A stretch of 64,000 nt of DNA from an uncultured Erythrobacter sp. (GCA_947502305.1 CANMZA010000002.1:401041-465040), one strand, 5' to 3'. Positions 21,861-32,233 are shown, counted from the first letter of the stretch. The notes: generated by a model not told the origin, from the sequence alone. A program made the numbers and translations.

Positions 21861-23555
21861 ATGGCGGGCGAAAGCGTTCACGACGCGCATTCGGTGGTGG
21901 CGACGATTCAGCCCGCCATCACTTTGCTGGGTCTGGGGATTGGCGCGGCATTGGTGTCGCGCGCCTGCCGGCTTAATCCGATTGTTGGGTATTTGGGGCT
22001 GGGCCTAGGCCTTGCCGCACTGGGTTTTGCTGATGATTTCAGCGGACCGGTCGTGGCAGCAATGGCCGAAGCCGGGGTCATGTTCCTGCTGTTCAATTTG
22101 GGCCTGCATTTTTCACTGGGCAGAATCCGGGACGAGGCATCAAACATTTTCGGTTTCGGCACGCTGCAAATGCTGGTTGCGGGCGGCGGCTTTTCCGCGC
22201 TGTTTTTCGCGTTTGGCTTGCCAACGGAATTTGCGATCATTGGCGGGTTTGCGATGGGTCTGTCCTCAACCGCCGTGGTCATCGGATTGGTGCGGGAGCG
22301 TGATCAGGAAGATTGCCCGGTTGGCCGCGCGGCTCAATCGATTTTGATCTTTCAAGATATTGCCGCGATCCTTTTGCTCGTCGCGGCGGGCGCTTTGAGT
22401 TCCGGCGGGGCGATTGCGCCGGAATTGGGTTTGGCCGGGGTTAAAGCGCTGGCGGCCTTTGTCATCGCAGTGATATTCTCGCGCTATCTTACCCGGCCCT
22501 TGTTCCGCTTGATCGCCCGCGCCGGCAGCAGCGAGGTTTACACTGCGACCGCCTTATTCATCGCGCTAGCGGCGGGTTGGGCCACAGGGATGGCTGGGCT
22601 GTCCTTGACGCTGGGAGCGTTTCTAGGCGGGATGGCGGTCGCAGATTCGCGCTACCGCATTATGGTGCAGACCGAGATTGACGCCTTTCGCGGCCTATTT
22701 CTCAGCTTCTTCTTCATCTCGGTCGGACTTTCGATTGATCCGGCAATTTTGGCCGACAATTGGATCATTGCGATTGCCGCCGCCGCTGGGCTGATCGTCT
22801 TGAAATGCTTTTTCAACGTGCTCGCCGGTCTCGCCAATCGCTGGTCTGTGCCCGGCTCGATCCAGCTCGGCTTTTTGTTGGGGCAGGGCAGTGAATTTGC
22901 CTTGGTTATCTTTGCTCTGCCTGCGGTTGCAGGCCTGATCGAACCGCGCCTCGCATCCATCCTAGTGACTGCCATCGCCATCAGCCTGGCCGTTACCCCG
23001 ATCATTTCCAATCTGGGCCGAAAACTCGCGGGCAAATTGCGACAGGGGCCAGCCGACAACAAATTGGCAGGTGACGATGCGCCCGTCATTATTATCGGAT
23101 TGGGCCCATCGGGGCGCGCCGTTGCCGACGCGCTGACCTATAATGAGATCGGCTATTTGGCGGTGGAGCCCAATTCAGAACGGTTTGAAACCGCGCTGGC
23201 GGATGGATTTCATGTCCATCAGGCCAACCCTGCCGATCCGCGCAGCTGGGATGCGATGGGCATGAGCAAGCGTGAGGTGGTCGTGATCGAAGCCGGAAAT
23301 CTGGCCATATCGCGTGAATTGACGCCGCTGGTTGACGAGCGCTTGCCTGATATTGCGCGTGTGATCGCCCTGCCCGGACCAGATGCCGTGCAAGAATTTA
23401 CCGATCTTGGCATGATGCCGGTTGATGTGAAGGCCCCGCGCGGGACCGAACGCATTATCGAAATGGTGTTTGGGGCGCTCGATAGAACGCGCAAATTGCC
23501 TGTCTCCGCAGCACCCGGCAGGGCAGACGAAGAACACGCACTAGAATTTGCTTAA
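21861..23555 (+). CDS. monovalent cation:proton antiporter-2 (KefB/KefC-like)
   Basis: GLSSTAVVIGLV, AFLGGMAVADSRYR, TrkA-N-like C-terminus (VIIIGLGPSGRAVADAL); RBS GGAGG before ATG 21861. Confidence 0.88.
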   Translation: MAGESVHDAHSVVATIQPAITLLGLGIGAALVSRACRLNPIVGYLGLGLGLAALGFADDFSGPVVAAMAEAGVMFLLFNLGLHFSLGRIRDEASNIFGFGTLQMLVAGGGFSALFFAFGLPTEFAIIGGFAMGLSSTAVVIGLVRERDQEDCPVGRAAQSILIFQDIAAILLLVAAGALSSGGAIAPELGLAGVKALAAFVIAVIFSRYLTRPLFRLIARAGSSEVYTATALFIALAAGWATGMAGLSLTLGAFLGGMAVADSRYRIMVQTEIDAFRGLFLSFFFISVGLSIDPAILADNWIIAIAAAAGLIVLKCFFNVLAGLANRWSVPGSIQLGFLLGQGSEFALVIFALPAVAGLIEPRLASILVTAIAISLAVTPIISNLGRKLAGKLRQGPADNKLAGDDAPVIIIGLGPSGRAVADALTYNEIGYLAVEPNSERFETALADGFHVHQANPADPRSWDAMGMSKREVVVIEAGNLAISRELTPLVDERLPDIARVIALPGPDAVQEFTDLGMMPVDVKAPRGTERIIEMVFGALDRTRKLPVSAAPGRADEEHALEFA

Positions 23556-23596
23556 GGCCTCAGCGGCATCCCCATGAAAGGGAAAGGCGGCGAATC

Positions 23597-23878
23597 CTAA
23601 CCGTCGTTGAGACGTTTCCGGATTTCCTTGCCCGCTTTGAAATAAGGCACGCGTTTTGCTGGAACAGAAACCGCCTCGCCCGTGCGCGGGTTGCGCCCGG
23701 TGCGCGCTTCGCGTTCGCGCGTTGAAAATGCGCCAAATCCGCGCAATTCAACCCGGCCACCTTCGGCCAAGCGCTGCGAAATTTCGTCGAAGAAAACATC
23801 GACAACTTGTTCGATTTCTTCGGCGCGCAGTTCCGGATTATCCTTGTGCAACTCATGCAACAATTCGGATCGTATCAT
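23597..23878 (-). CDS. ihfB: integration host factor subunit beta
   Basis: MIRSELLHELHKDNPEL..., RVELRGFGAFSTREREARTGRNPRTGEAVSVPAKRVPYFKAGKEIRKRLN. Confidence 0.95.
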   Translation of the reverse strand: MIRSELLHELHKDNPELRAEEIEQVVDVFFDEISQRLAEGGRVELRGFGAFSTREREARTGRNPRTGEAVSVPAKRVPYFKAGKEIRKRLNDG

Positions 23879-24124
23879 AATTGCCCTCCCGGCAAGCGGC
23901 GCAGCCCCTGCTTGCGCGCCGCGACCTTTGCGAGTCTTTTCGCCCGCTATTTACTCCAAATACCCGGACCCGTCGGGCAGCACTCAGACGCTGTGACTGC
24001 CAGAATGGAACAAATCCCGCAAGGACAACGCGCAAAATTGTTAGCTTGGAATTCACCAAGGCCATTTTTACGGTAAATCAGAATAGTGGCGCAGGCGCCG
24101 CGCGGGCGGCTTTCACTGCGTCAA

Positions 24125-24463
24125 TCAGCCTTGCTCAACCAAGTCAGCGGGCGTCAAGCCGAGCCGTTTCATCCGCGCTCTGATTTCGGGCCATTCTTCG
24201 CGCAGGAACAGATCACGTTCGCGTTTGCGCAGCAATTCCGCCGCGCCGGTCACGACATACATGCCGACCCCGCGCTGAACCTCTACCAATCCATCATTTT
24301 GAAATTGCTGATATGCTTTCGCAACGGTCAGCGGGTTTGCACCCTGCTGCGCCGCCAGCGCCCTTACTGAAGGCAACATTGCCCCTTCGGGGTAATCCCC
24401 TTGGATAATGGCCGCCGCAATTTGGTCGCGCAGCTTAAGGTAAACAGGTCTGGATTGGGTCAT
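24125..24463 (-). CDS. GntR family transcriptional regulator (YtrA-like short form)
   Basis: PVYLKLRDQIAAAIIQGDYPEGAMLPSVRALAAQQGANPLTVAKAYQQFQNDGLVEVQRGVGMYV. Confidence 0.9.
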   Translation of the reverse strand: MTQSRPVYLKLRDQIAAAIIQGDYPEGAMLPSVRALAAQQGANPLTVAKAYQQFQNDGLVEVQRGVGMYVVTGAAELLRKRERDLFLREEWPEIRARMKRLGLTPADLVEQG

Positions 24464-24667
24464 ATCGCTCTCGTTAGGTGCATCAGTGCCATAATACAGC
24501 CATGCGCGTCAAGTTCCCGGCTAAGTTGAAAGGAGCGCGCAAGATTATGGATATGGGACGAAACAAATGCTTCACACGCCGAGATTGCGCGCTAGTGTGC
24601 GCGGCATAAACGGTCCGCTGGGGGTTGGCGGACTTGCATAAGAATTATCTGGAAGGGCCGGGCGCCA

Positions 24668-26338
24668 ATGTATGAATTCATTTTCAAATTCGATTCGCTG
24701 TATGAATTGTGGGCGTTTTGGATTGCGGTTGTCGCTCTCGCTGGCTTTCTGATTGGCGGCGTATTTTTGGTCACTCGTCCGCAAGAGGAAGTGATTGGCC
24801 ACCCCAAAGGACTGTTCCTGCTGTTCATGGCAGAGATGTGGGAACGCTTTTCTTATTACGGTATGCGCGCGCTGCTGATCTTCTACCTCATCCAGCATTG
24901 GATGTTCGAAGAGAGCAAAGCCTATGTCATTTATGGCGCTTACACCGCTCTCGTCTATATCGCTCCGGTGATCGGCGGTTATCTCGCGGATCGCTATCTG
25001 GGGCAGCGTAAGGCGGTCTTGTTTGGCGCGGTGTTGCTGACAATCGGCCACTTCTGCATGGCATTTGAAGGCGACGCATCGCTTGGCCAAGACAATCCTA
25101 TGATTGACGTTTTCTGGCTTGCGCTGGCGCTTATCATTGTCGGCTCTGGCTTCTTGAAAGCGAACATCTCGGTGCTGGTGGGTCAATTGTATGATCGCAC
25201 CGATATTCGCCGCGATCCTGCTTACACAATCTTCTACATGGGCATTAACGTAGGCGCGGCGACGGCTGCGATCATTTGCGGCTATCTCGGCCAGAGCCCT
25301 GAATGGGGTTGGAGCTGGGGCTTCGGTCTTGCGGGTGCGGGCATGTTGCTTGGCCTGATCTTCTTCGTGATCGGCAAGCCGCTTTTGCTCGGCAAGGGCG
25401 AACCCAAAGATCCTGCTAAGATTGCAGGCGGCCGCGAATGGCTCATTTATGGTGCCGGTCTGGCGATGGTCGCTCTGTGCTGGGCCGCGATCCAGTATCA
25501 AGAATTGGTCGGTTATGTGCTTGGCGCATTTGGCGGCGGTCTGGTGCTGTTCGTGCTGTTCACGGCGGTCACCAAACTCGCCCCAGAGGAACGCGACCGG
25601 ATTTTTGCGGCGATGTTCCTGATCCTCGTGTCGATCGTGTTCTGGGCTTTGTTTGAACAGGCCGGTTCATCGCTCAATGTGTTTACGGAAAACCATGTCG
25701 ATACCGCTGGTGTGAACGCCTCTATGTTCCAATCCATCAACGCGATTTATATCGTGATGCTGGCACCGATCTTCGCGATGCTGTGGCAAGGATTGGCGAG
25801 CAAGAATGCAGAGCCGTCCACGCCGATGAAGTTCGGTTTGGCTGTTATTCAGGTCGGGCTTGGTTTCTTGGTCTTGGTCTGGGGATCCGAAAGCGCTGGG
25901 CTCAATGTTCCAACGCCAGTGATCTTCATCTTCCTGATCTATCTGCTCCACACCACGGGTGAGCTTTGCCTCAGCCCAGTCGGCCTGTCGGCGATGAACC
26001 GTCTGAGCCCGGCTCACATGGCGTCTTTGATTATGGGCACATGGTTCTTTGCATCGGCCACCGGTAACTTTGCCGCGGGTCTGATCGCTTCTGCGACAGG
26101 CGGCGAAGGGGTTGGCGAAGAGGCTGGCAAAGAGCTGGTCCTGAGCGTCTATTCCACCGTCGGTTGGTATGCAGTCGGGATCGGTGTGGCCGTGATGGTC
26201 ATCAGCCCGCTGATTAAGAAGCTGATGCATCTCGACACGCTGCAGGATGACAATGTCGGCGATGATTTGCTGGGCCAAGGCGAAATGGGCGAACCCCAAG
26301 CCGCTGGCATCAAACCAGCGACCCGCGTCACCGATTAA
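24668..26338 (+). CDS. POT/PTR-family peptide MFS transporter
   Basis: GHPKGLFLLFMAEMWERFSYYGMRALLIFYL, GGYLADRYLGQRKAV, GINVGA. Confidence 0.93.
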   Translation: MYEFIFKFDSLYELWAFWIAVVALAGFLIGGVFLVTRPQEEVIGHPKGLFLLFMAEMWERFSYYGMRALLIFYLIQHWMFEESKAYVIYGAYTALVYIAPVIGGYLADRYLGQRKAVLFGAVLLTIGHFCMAFEGDASLGQDNPMIDVFWLALALIIVGSGFLKANISVLVGQLYDRTDIRRDPAYTIFYMGINVGAATAAIICGYLGQSPEWGWSWGFGLAGAGMLLGLIFFVIGKPLLLGKGEPKDPAKIAGGREWLIYGAGLAMVALCWAAIQYQELVGYVLGAFGGGLVLFVLFTAVTKLAPEERDRIFAAMFLILVSIVFWALFEQAGSSLNVFTENHVDTAGVNASMFQSINAIYIVMLAPIFAMLWQGLASKNAEPSTPMKFGLAVIQVGLGFLVLVWGSESAGLNVPTPVIFIFLIYLLHTTGELCLSPVGLSAMNRLSPAHMASLIMGTWFFASATGNFAAGLIASATGGEGVGEEAGKELVLSVYSTVGWYAVGIGVAVMVISPLIKKLMHLDTLQDDNVGDDLLGQGEMGEPQAAGIKPATRVTD

Positions 26339-26449
26339 GTCTGTTTGGGCCTGATTGAGCCCTATTCGACGAACGCTGTTTTGGCGTGCTGGACAAGCCC
26401 CTGATTCCCCGCCAAGTGTTGGTTTTTGCGGGCAATCAGGGGACCAGCA

Positions 26450-27889
26450 ATGGCACAAGTTTGGCGGTTTAGTCTCAGAGGAAAATCACGAGGGGCCGCG
26501 TTTGGCGCGCTCGCCAGCACACTGGTGCTTGCGGCATGTGCGACGACGGGTTCGGCCAATGGCTCATCCAGCGCATCATCGCAGGCGGACAGTGACGCTC
26601 CGCAATTTGCGGCGATGGCACCAGAAGACGGCCCGTTCCCCTCGACATATTCGCGCTATCCCGGCCGCCCAACCGCGCTTGTCGGTGCGACTGTTTTTGA
26701 CGGCGCAGGCGGGCGGATTGATGGCGGCACAGTCCTGTTTCGCGATGGCGAAGTCGTCGCGGTTGGCGGGAGTGACCTTTCGACAGACGGATATGACGTC
26801 ATCGATGCCAGCGGCAAATTCGTAACGCCGGGTATTATCGACATTCATTCCCACCTTGGCGATTATCCGACCCCGTCGGTTGATGCGCATAATGACGGCA
26901 ATGAAGCGACCAGCCCGACCACACCGGAGGTTTGGGCCGAACATTCGGTTTGGCCGCAAGATCCCGGCTTCAGCCGGGCGATGGCCAATGGCGGCATCAC
27001 CAGCCTGCAAATCCTGCCCGGCTCAGCCAACCTGATGGGCGGGCGCACCGTCACGCTCAAAAATGTGCCAAGCCGCACAGTACAAGGGATGAAATTCCCC
27101 GGCGCGCCTTATGGCTTCAAAATGGCCTGCGGGGAAAATCCCAAGCGGGTTTACGGCGGACGCGGACGCGCGCCTTCGACCCGGATGGGCAATTTTGCCT
27201 ATAATCGCCAGACATGGTTCGACGCGATTGATTACGCCAATAACGAGGACGCGGATCGCAATCTGGCGATGGAGACATTGGTCGGCGTGCTCGAAGGCGA
27301 TATTCTGGTCCACAACCATTGTTACCGCGCGGATGAAATGGCGCTGGTCATGGATATGGCGAAAGAGGCCGGATACCGCGTGACCGCGTTCCACCATGCA
27401 GTGGAGGCCTATAAAATCGGTGATTTGCTGCGCGAAAATGATGTGTGCAGCGCGATTTGGGCGGATTGGTATGGGTTCAAGATGGAGGCCTATGACGGCA
27501 TCCTCGAAAACGCCGCTTTGCTGCAACAAGCAGGCGCCTGCGTTGTCATCCATTCCGATAGCGAAGCGGATATTCAGCGGCTCAACCAAGAAGCCGCCAA
27601 AGCGCAAGCCGCTGGGCAGCGTATGGGCATTGAATTGTCCGACGCTGATGTCATCAGCTGGATCACGCTTAACGCCGCCAAAGCGATGGGCATTGACGAA
27701 ATGACCGGCAGTCTAGAGCCGGGGAAAATGGCCGATGTGGTGCTGTGGAATGGCGATCCGCTGAGTGTGTATTCGCGGCCAGAACGGGTCTGGATCGACG
27801 GCGCACTGCTATACAATTCGATGGATCGCAGCCGGCGCCCGGTGAGCGATTTTGAGCTGGGTCAACCGGGTGAAGGAGATGTGAAATGA
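26450..27889 (+). CDS. amidohydrolase (imidazolonepropionase-like), exported
   Basis: Lipobox LVLAACATTG; FVTPGIIDIHSHLG; LEPGKMADVVLWNGDPL. Confidence 0.85.
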   Translation: MAQVWRFSLRGKSRGAAFGALASTLVLAACATTGSANGSSSASSQADSDAPQFAAMAPEDGPFPSTYSRYPGRPTALVGATVFDGAGGRIDGGTVLFRDGEVVAVGGSDLSTDGYDVIDASGKFVTPGIIDIHSHLGDYPTPSVDAHNDGNEATSPTTPEVWAEHSVWPQDPGFSRAMANGGITSLQILPGSANLMGGRTVTLKNVPSRTVQGMKFPGAPYGFKMACGENPKRVYGGRGRAPSTRMGNFAYNRQTWFDAIDYANNEDADRNLAMETLVGVLEGDILVHNHCYRADEMALVMDMAKEAGYRVTAFHHAVEAYKIGDLLRENDVCSAIWADWYGFKMEAYDGILENAALLQQAGACVVIHSDSEADIQRLNQEAAKAQAAGQRMGIELSDADVISWITLNAAKAMGIDEMTGSLEPGKMADVVLWNGDPLSVYSRPERVWIDGALLYNSMDRSRRPVSDFELGQPGEGDVK

Positions 27890-29217
27890 AGCGGCTTCTT
27901 ACATTCGCGGCTTCGGCCATTGCCCTTAGTTCGGCAATTGCGGCCGCCCCGGCGTCGGCTCAGGATTTTGTCATCGTCAATGCAACCTTGGCCCTGGGCG
28001 ATGGTAGCGAGCCGATCGAGGACGGCGTGGTGATGGTCGAAGGCGGCAAGGTCACTTACGCAGGGCCGACGTCTGGCGTCACATCGTTTGAAACAGATGA
28101 AGTGGTCGATGCAGGGGACGCTTGGGTCACGCCCGGTCTCTTTGCGACAGTCACCACATTGGGGTTGTGGGATGTGGGCGCGGTCAGCCAGTCGAACGAC
28201 CAACGCGCGGGCGGTTCACCGTTCAGTGCGGCGCTGAACACCGCGCCGATTGTGAACCCCAGCTCTCAACATATCTTGGTCCACCGCGCCGCTGGGATCA
28301 CCCGCGCGGCAACATCGACCCGCCCCTCTGGCTCTATCTTTGCAGGCCAAGGCGCGATCATTGATCTGGATAGCGATGCCAATCCAATCATGCGTGAACG
28401 CGCGTTTCAGATGGTCTCGCTGGGCGAAGGCGGCGCGCGGCTTGCTGGCGGAAGCCGGGCATCAGCGCATGTCTTGTTCCGGGCGGCTTTAAGAGAGGCA
28501 CAAGCCCTATCAAGCGCCAATCGCGGCACCCCGCAAACCACCGAAATCACTATCGATGATGAGGTTTTACTAGGCCGCTTCGATGCAGAAGCCTTGGTCC
28601 CGGTCGTAAACGGCACTCAGCCGCTTTATGTCGCGGTCGAACGCGCCTCTGATATTCGCAGCGTTCTGGCTTTGCGCGAAGATTTCCCGCGCCTCGATAT
28701 GGTGCTTGTCGGGGCAGGCGAAGGGTGGCTGGTGGCAGACGCGATCGCGGCGGCTGGCGTGCCAGTTATCGCGGACGCGCTGGATGATTTGCCAGAAAGC
28801 TTCGAAGTGCTCGCCGCAACGCAAAGCAATATTGGCCGCATGAAACGCGCCGGTGTGACTGTCGCGATCAGCGCAAATTCCGGGACCAATCCGCGCAATA
28901 TGCCGCAGGCCGCCGGCAATCTGGTCGCGCTGGGCCGTATTCCCGGCGCAGCAGGCCTAAGCTGGGGCGAGGCATTTGCCGCCATCAGCTCCGTCCCCGC
29001 TGCGATCAGCGGATATGAAGGCGAAGCGGGCGTTCTGGCACCCGGTGCAATCGGTGATGTGGTGATGTGGGACGGCGATCCGCTTGAGGTCGGCTCTGTG
29101 CCGACCCGCGTCTTTATTGGCGGGGTTGAGCAATCGCTGGAAAGCCATCAAAGCCGCCTGCGTGAGCGTTACCGAGATCTTGACGAGAGCACTCTGCCAA
29201 AGGCGTATGACTGGTGA
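27886..29217 (+). CDS. amidohydrolase-like protein, exported
   Basis: Signal peptide; AWVTPGLFATVTTLGL, GVTVAISANSG, LAPGAIGDVVMWDGDPLEVGSVPTRVFIGG; ATGA overlap with upstream gene. Confidence 0.78.
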   Translation: MKRLLTFAASAIALSSAIAAAPASAQDFVIVNATLALGDGSEPIEDGVVMVEGGKVTYAGPTSGVTSFETDEVVDAGDAWVTPGLFATVTTLGLWDVGAVSQSNDQRAGGSPFSAALNTAPIVNPSSQHILVHRAAGITRAATSTRPSGSIFAGQGAIIDLDSDANPIMRERAFQMVSLGEGGARLAGGSRASAHVLFRAALREAQALSSANRGTPQTTEITIDDEVLLGRFDAEALVPVVNGTQPLYVAVERASDIRSVLALREDFPRLDMVLVGAGEGWLVADAIAAAGVPVIADALDDLPESFEVLAATQSNIGRMKRAGVTVAISANSGTNPRNMPQAAGNLVALGRIPGAAGLSWGEAFAAISSVPAAISGYEGEAGVLAPGAIGDVVMWDGDPLEVGSVPTRVFIGGVEQSLESHQSRLRERYRDLDESTLPKAYDW

Positions 29218-29774
29218 AAATTGTAACAGCATTATCGGCAAGCCTAGCCCTTGCAGTGGCGGGATATTCTCTGCCTGCACTAGCTGATGGCCACACAGAT
29301 GGCGGCTCTGGCGAGCAATCCAGCGAACCTACCGCAGAAGAGGCCGCCAAGGCTTTGGCTGAAGCGGAAGCCGCGGCAATCGCCTATCACAGCGCGCAGC
29401 AGATCTACCTCTCCGGCCTTAAGGCCGAAGATGGCTGGTACACGATGCAAGGGGGTCTGCGCTGGCGATATACCGATTATGTCGGGACCGGGGCAAAGCC
29501 GACCGCTGCGGATACAGTGACGGTGCATTATGCCGGCACATTCATTGATGGCGAAACGTTCGACAGCTCGTTTGATCGCGGCACGCCGGCGACATTCCCG
29601 CTCAATGGATTGATCCCTGCATGGGAAATGGCGATCCCGCAAATGGGTGTGGGCGACACGATTGAAATCGCGGCGCCTGCGACATTGGCCTATGGTCCGC
29701 GCGGACGCCGTTCAATCCCGGGCGGTGCGACGTTGCTGTTTACGGTTCAACTGATCAGCATCGCCGGGCGTTAA
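29214..29774 (+). CDS. FKBP-type peptidyl-prolyl cis-trans isomerase
   Basis: ADTVTVHYAGTFIDGETFDSSFDRGTPATFPLNGLIPAWEMAIPQMGVGDTIEIAAPATLAYG. Confidence 0.92.
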   Translation: MKIVTALSASLALAVAGYSLPALADGHTDGGSGEQSSEPTAEEAAKALAEAEAAAIAYHSAQQIYLSGLKAEDGWYTMQGGLRWRYTDYVGTGAKPTAADTVTVHYAGTFIDGETFDSSFDRGTPATFPLNGLIPAWEMAIPQMGVGDTIEIAAPATLAYGPRGRRSIPGGATLLFTVQLISIAGR

Positions 29775-29788
29775 TCGGGCAGAGCGCC

Positions 29789-30142
29789 CTAGTCGGTAGG
29801 GGCACCCCAATCGGTCGGGGCCTCTCCTGCCTCAAAAAGGTGCGCGCTGCCCCAGTCGGCTAATTCTTGATATAACGGCCTCAGCGCAAGCGCGCTTTGC
29901 GTGAGCTGATAGGCTGCGCGCTTGCCCTCTGGCGGATCGCGAGTGATCAGCTTTGCCTCTTGCAGAATTGCGAGCCGCGAACTCAGTGCCGCCCGATTGA
30001 TCCCCAAACGTTCAATGAATTCCTCAAAGCGTGCCGCGCCCAAAAATGCCTCCCGCAGGATCAAGAGAATCCAGCGATCCCCCAGCACGCGTGCGGCGCG
30101 CCCAATCGGGCAAGGTGAGCGAGAGGCTTGATAGGTTTTCAT
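29789..30142 (-). CDS. HxlR family transcriptional regulator
   Basis: CPIGRAARVLGDRWILLILREAFLGAARFEEFIERLGINRAALSSRLAILQEAKLITR; start placed at MKTYQ. Confidence 0.9.
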   Translation of the reverse strand: MKTYQASRSPCPIGRAARVLGDRWILLILREAFLGAARFEEFIERLGINRAALSSRLAILQEAKLITRDPPEGKRAAYQLTQSALALRPLYQELADWGSAHLFEAGEAPTDWGAPTD

Positions 30143-30186
30143 AAGGCGTCCTTTGCACATCTGCATATCAGACTTGCAGAGGGCGC

Positions 30187-30233
30187 TGGCAAGCTCCATA
30201 ACGTCTGCGAATCAGACTTTATGGAGCTTGCCA
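30187..30233. promoter_or_regulatory. near-perfect 21-bp inverted repeat (5-nt spacer) in the divergent HxlR/thioesterase intergenic region; candidate operator
   Basis: TGGCAAGCTCCATAACGTCTG cgaat CAGACTTTATGGAGCTTGCCA, 20/21 arm pairing. Confidence 0.65.
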
Positions 30234-30670
30234 TGACACAGACGCGTTTCGAAAGCCCAGGGGCTTCCCTTGAATATATGCGCCGGGTTGCGGTGGGTCA
30301 GTCCGGTTTTTCAAATTGGCTCCGCGCAGAGCCGCTTGTTGTCTGGGAGGGTAAAAGCGAAATTTTGCTCGAGCTTCGCCCGGAAATGACTCAGCATCAC
30401 GGTTTTGCACATGGCGCGATTGTTGGGTTGATGGCGGATAATGCCTGCGCGTGGGCGGCGGCATCGGTCGCGGGCGATGTTGTCACCGGCAGTTACACAA
30501 TTAATTTCCTGCGCCCCGCAAAAGGCCTGCGCCTCCGTTCAAAGGGAGAAGTGGTCAAGCCGGGTAAACGGCAAGTCATTGTTCGCGCGGATGTTTGGGC
30601 AGAAAGCGATGAAGGCGCCGCTGTGCATGTCGCGGCGGCGCAAGCAACGGTCATCCCCACCAGCCTCTAG
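30233..30670 (+). CDS. PaaI-like (hotdog) thioesterase
   Basis: HHGFAHGAIVGLMADNACAWAAAS, VVTGSYTINFLRPAKG; start uncertain (30221 or 30233). Confidence 0.85.
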   Translation: MTQTRFESPGASLEYMRRVAVGQSGFSNWLRAEPLVVWEGKSEILLELRPEMTQHHGFAHGAIVGLMADNACAWAAASVAGDVVTGSYTINFLRPAKGLRLRSKGEVVKPGKRQVIVRADVWAESDEGAAVHVAAAQATVIPTSL

Positions 30671-30724
30671 GGCCGCGCGCATCGCCCTAGGAAAATCGCG
30701 GCTTACGGTGCTATTACCTGTTTT

Positions 30725-31399
30725 ATGAACGGGGCAATCATCGAACTTATCGCAGCGAACGCGGCCTTTGTTGGCACGCATTTCGCCATGTCACACCCTT
30801 TGCGCGCTGGGATGGTGAAGGCCATTGGCGATGTCGGGTTTCAGATCACCTATTCGCTCGTCAGTTTGGCGACACTCGCATGGGTCTATTTCGCCTTTAC
30901 CGCCGCGCCGCCATCCGACCTTCCCGGAACGGGTCAGATTGGCTGGATCATTGCGACGCTCATCACTTTGCCGATGATGGTCCTTTATGCTGGATCGATG
31001 ATGGGCAACCCAGCCCTTGCCACGCCCAAAGCGCAGGAACAGGCCCGCGCAGAGCCTAAAGGCGTGTTGAGAGTAACGCGCCACCCGATGATGTGGGGCT
31101 TTGCGCTGTGGGCATTGTCGCACATGGTTTTGTTTTGGAGCATGCGGACGATGATCACAGCGTTCGCAATGGCTATTCTGGCGCTGGTGGGGGCCAAACT
31201 TCAGGACCGCAAGAAACAGGTCTTAATGGGCGATGCCTGGGCCGAATGGGAAAGCAAGACGAGCTATTGGCCGCGCTGGGGCGCATTGCCATCGGCGGGC
31301 GCATTGCCTTGGGCTTTGGGGCTGATCTTCTTTGTATTCTTCAGCTGGCTGCACCTGCCGATTGGCGGCATTCCCGCAGGGATTTGGCGCTGGTTCTAA
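30725..31399 (+). CDS. NnrU family membrane protein
   Basis: FVGTHFAMSHPLRAGMV, GVLRVTRHPMMWGFALWALSH. Confidence 0.85.
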   Translation: MNGAIIELIAANAAFVGTHFAMSHPLRAGMVKAIGDVGFQITYSLVSLATLAWVYFAFTAAPPSDLPGTGQIGWIIATLITLPMMVLYAGSMMGNPALATPKAQEQARAEPKGVLRVTRHPMMWGFALWALSHMVLFWSMRTMITAFAMAILALVGAKLQDRKKQVLMGDAWAEWESKTSYWPRWGALPSAGALPWALGLIFFVFFSWLHLPIGGIPAGIWRWF

Positions 31400-31411
31400 T
31401 TGGGGGTTCTC

Positions 31412-32233
31412 CTATAGACCCAGCCCCGCCAACCATGCCGCCTGCTCGTCCTGAGCTTCTTGCCAAACGCTAAGGTCGTGCCCCGCCCCATCAAACGCGA
31501 CAAACCGCGCACCGGCGTTTGCGGCGGCGAGCTGTTCGCCAAGGTGAAACGGCACCACATCATCGGCGGTACCCTGTAAGATTAGGATCGGCACAGACAG
31601 GTCGGGCAATTTTTGTGCATTGGCGAATTTGTCGCGCACCAAATAATTGACCGGGAATATCGGCAAAGCCTCCGACACAGCATCGGGCAAACTGGTGAAC
31701 GGCGCGACCAGTATGAGGGCGGCGGGCGGATGTTCGCTCGCCATCTGCACCGCCGTGCCAGAGCCGATGGAATGGGCCGCTATGATTGTCCGGGAAAGCG
31801 GCACATTTTGTGCGGCAAGAAATGCCATTGCGCTGCGGCCATCGCGGTAAAAACCATCCTCCGATGGATCACCCGGATTGCCGCCATATCCGCGATACGA
31901 CACCAGCAACAGGCCATATCCGCGCGCCGCCAGCACCCGCGTCTCATAGGCGGACCCGGCCAAAGAACCGCCATTGCCGTGAAACCACACCGCCGTCGGA
32001 CTGCCCGCATCAGCCGCCCGCCAATGCGCGACCAATTGCAACCCATCAGAAGTCGTGAGTGTGACCGCTTCGAAACCAGGGCGGGGTTGCATACGGTCTT
32101 GCGGGGCAGGGAATAAAAAGTGCGCTTGAAAGAAAAACAAGATGGCGAGCACAGCAAGATAAGCGGTGCTGACCATCACCAAGACTCGCATTGCAATGGC
32201 AGCCATTCGTTGTTTCACTTTCTGTTGTTTCAC
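31412..32233 (-). CDS. alpha/beta hydrolase (BEM46-like)
   Basis: VWFHGNGGSLAG, LLVSYRGYGGNPGDPSE, AHSIGSGTAVQMA. Confidence 0.85.
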   Translation of the reverse strand: MKQQKVKQRMAAIAMRVLVMVSTAYLAVLAILFFFQAHFLFPAPQDRMQPRPGFEAVTLTTSDGLQLVAHWRAADAGSPTAVWFHGNGGSLAGSAYETRVLAARGYGLLLVSYRGYGGNPGDPSEDGFYRDGRSAMAFLAAQNVPLSRTIIAAHSIGSGTAVQMASEHPPAALILVAPFTSLPDAVSEALPIFPVNYLVRDKFANAQKLPDLSVPILILQGTADDVVPFHLGEQLAAANAGARFVAFDGAGHDLSVWQEAQDEQAAWLAGLGL

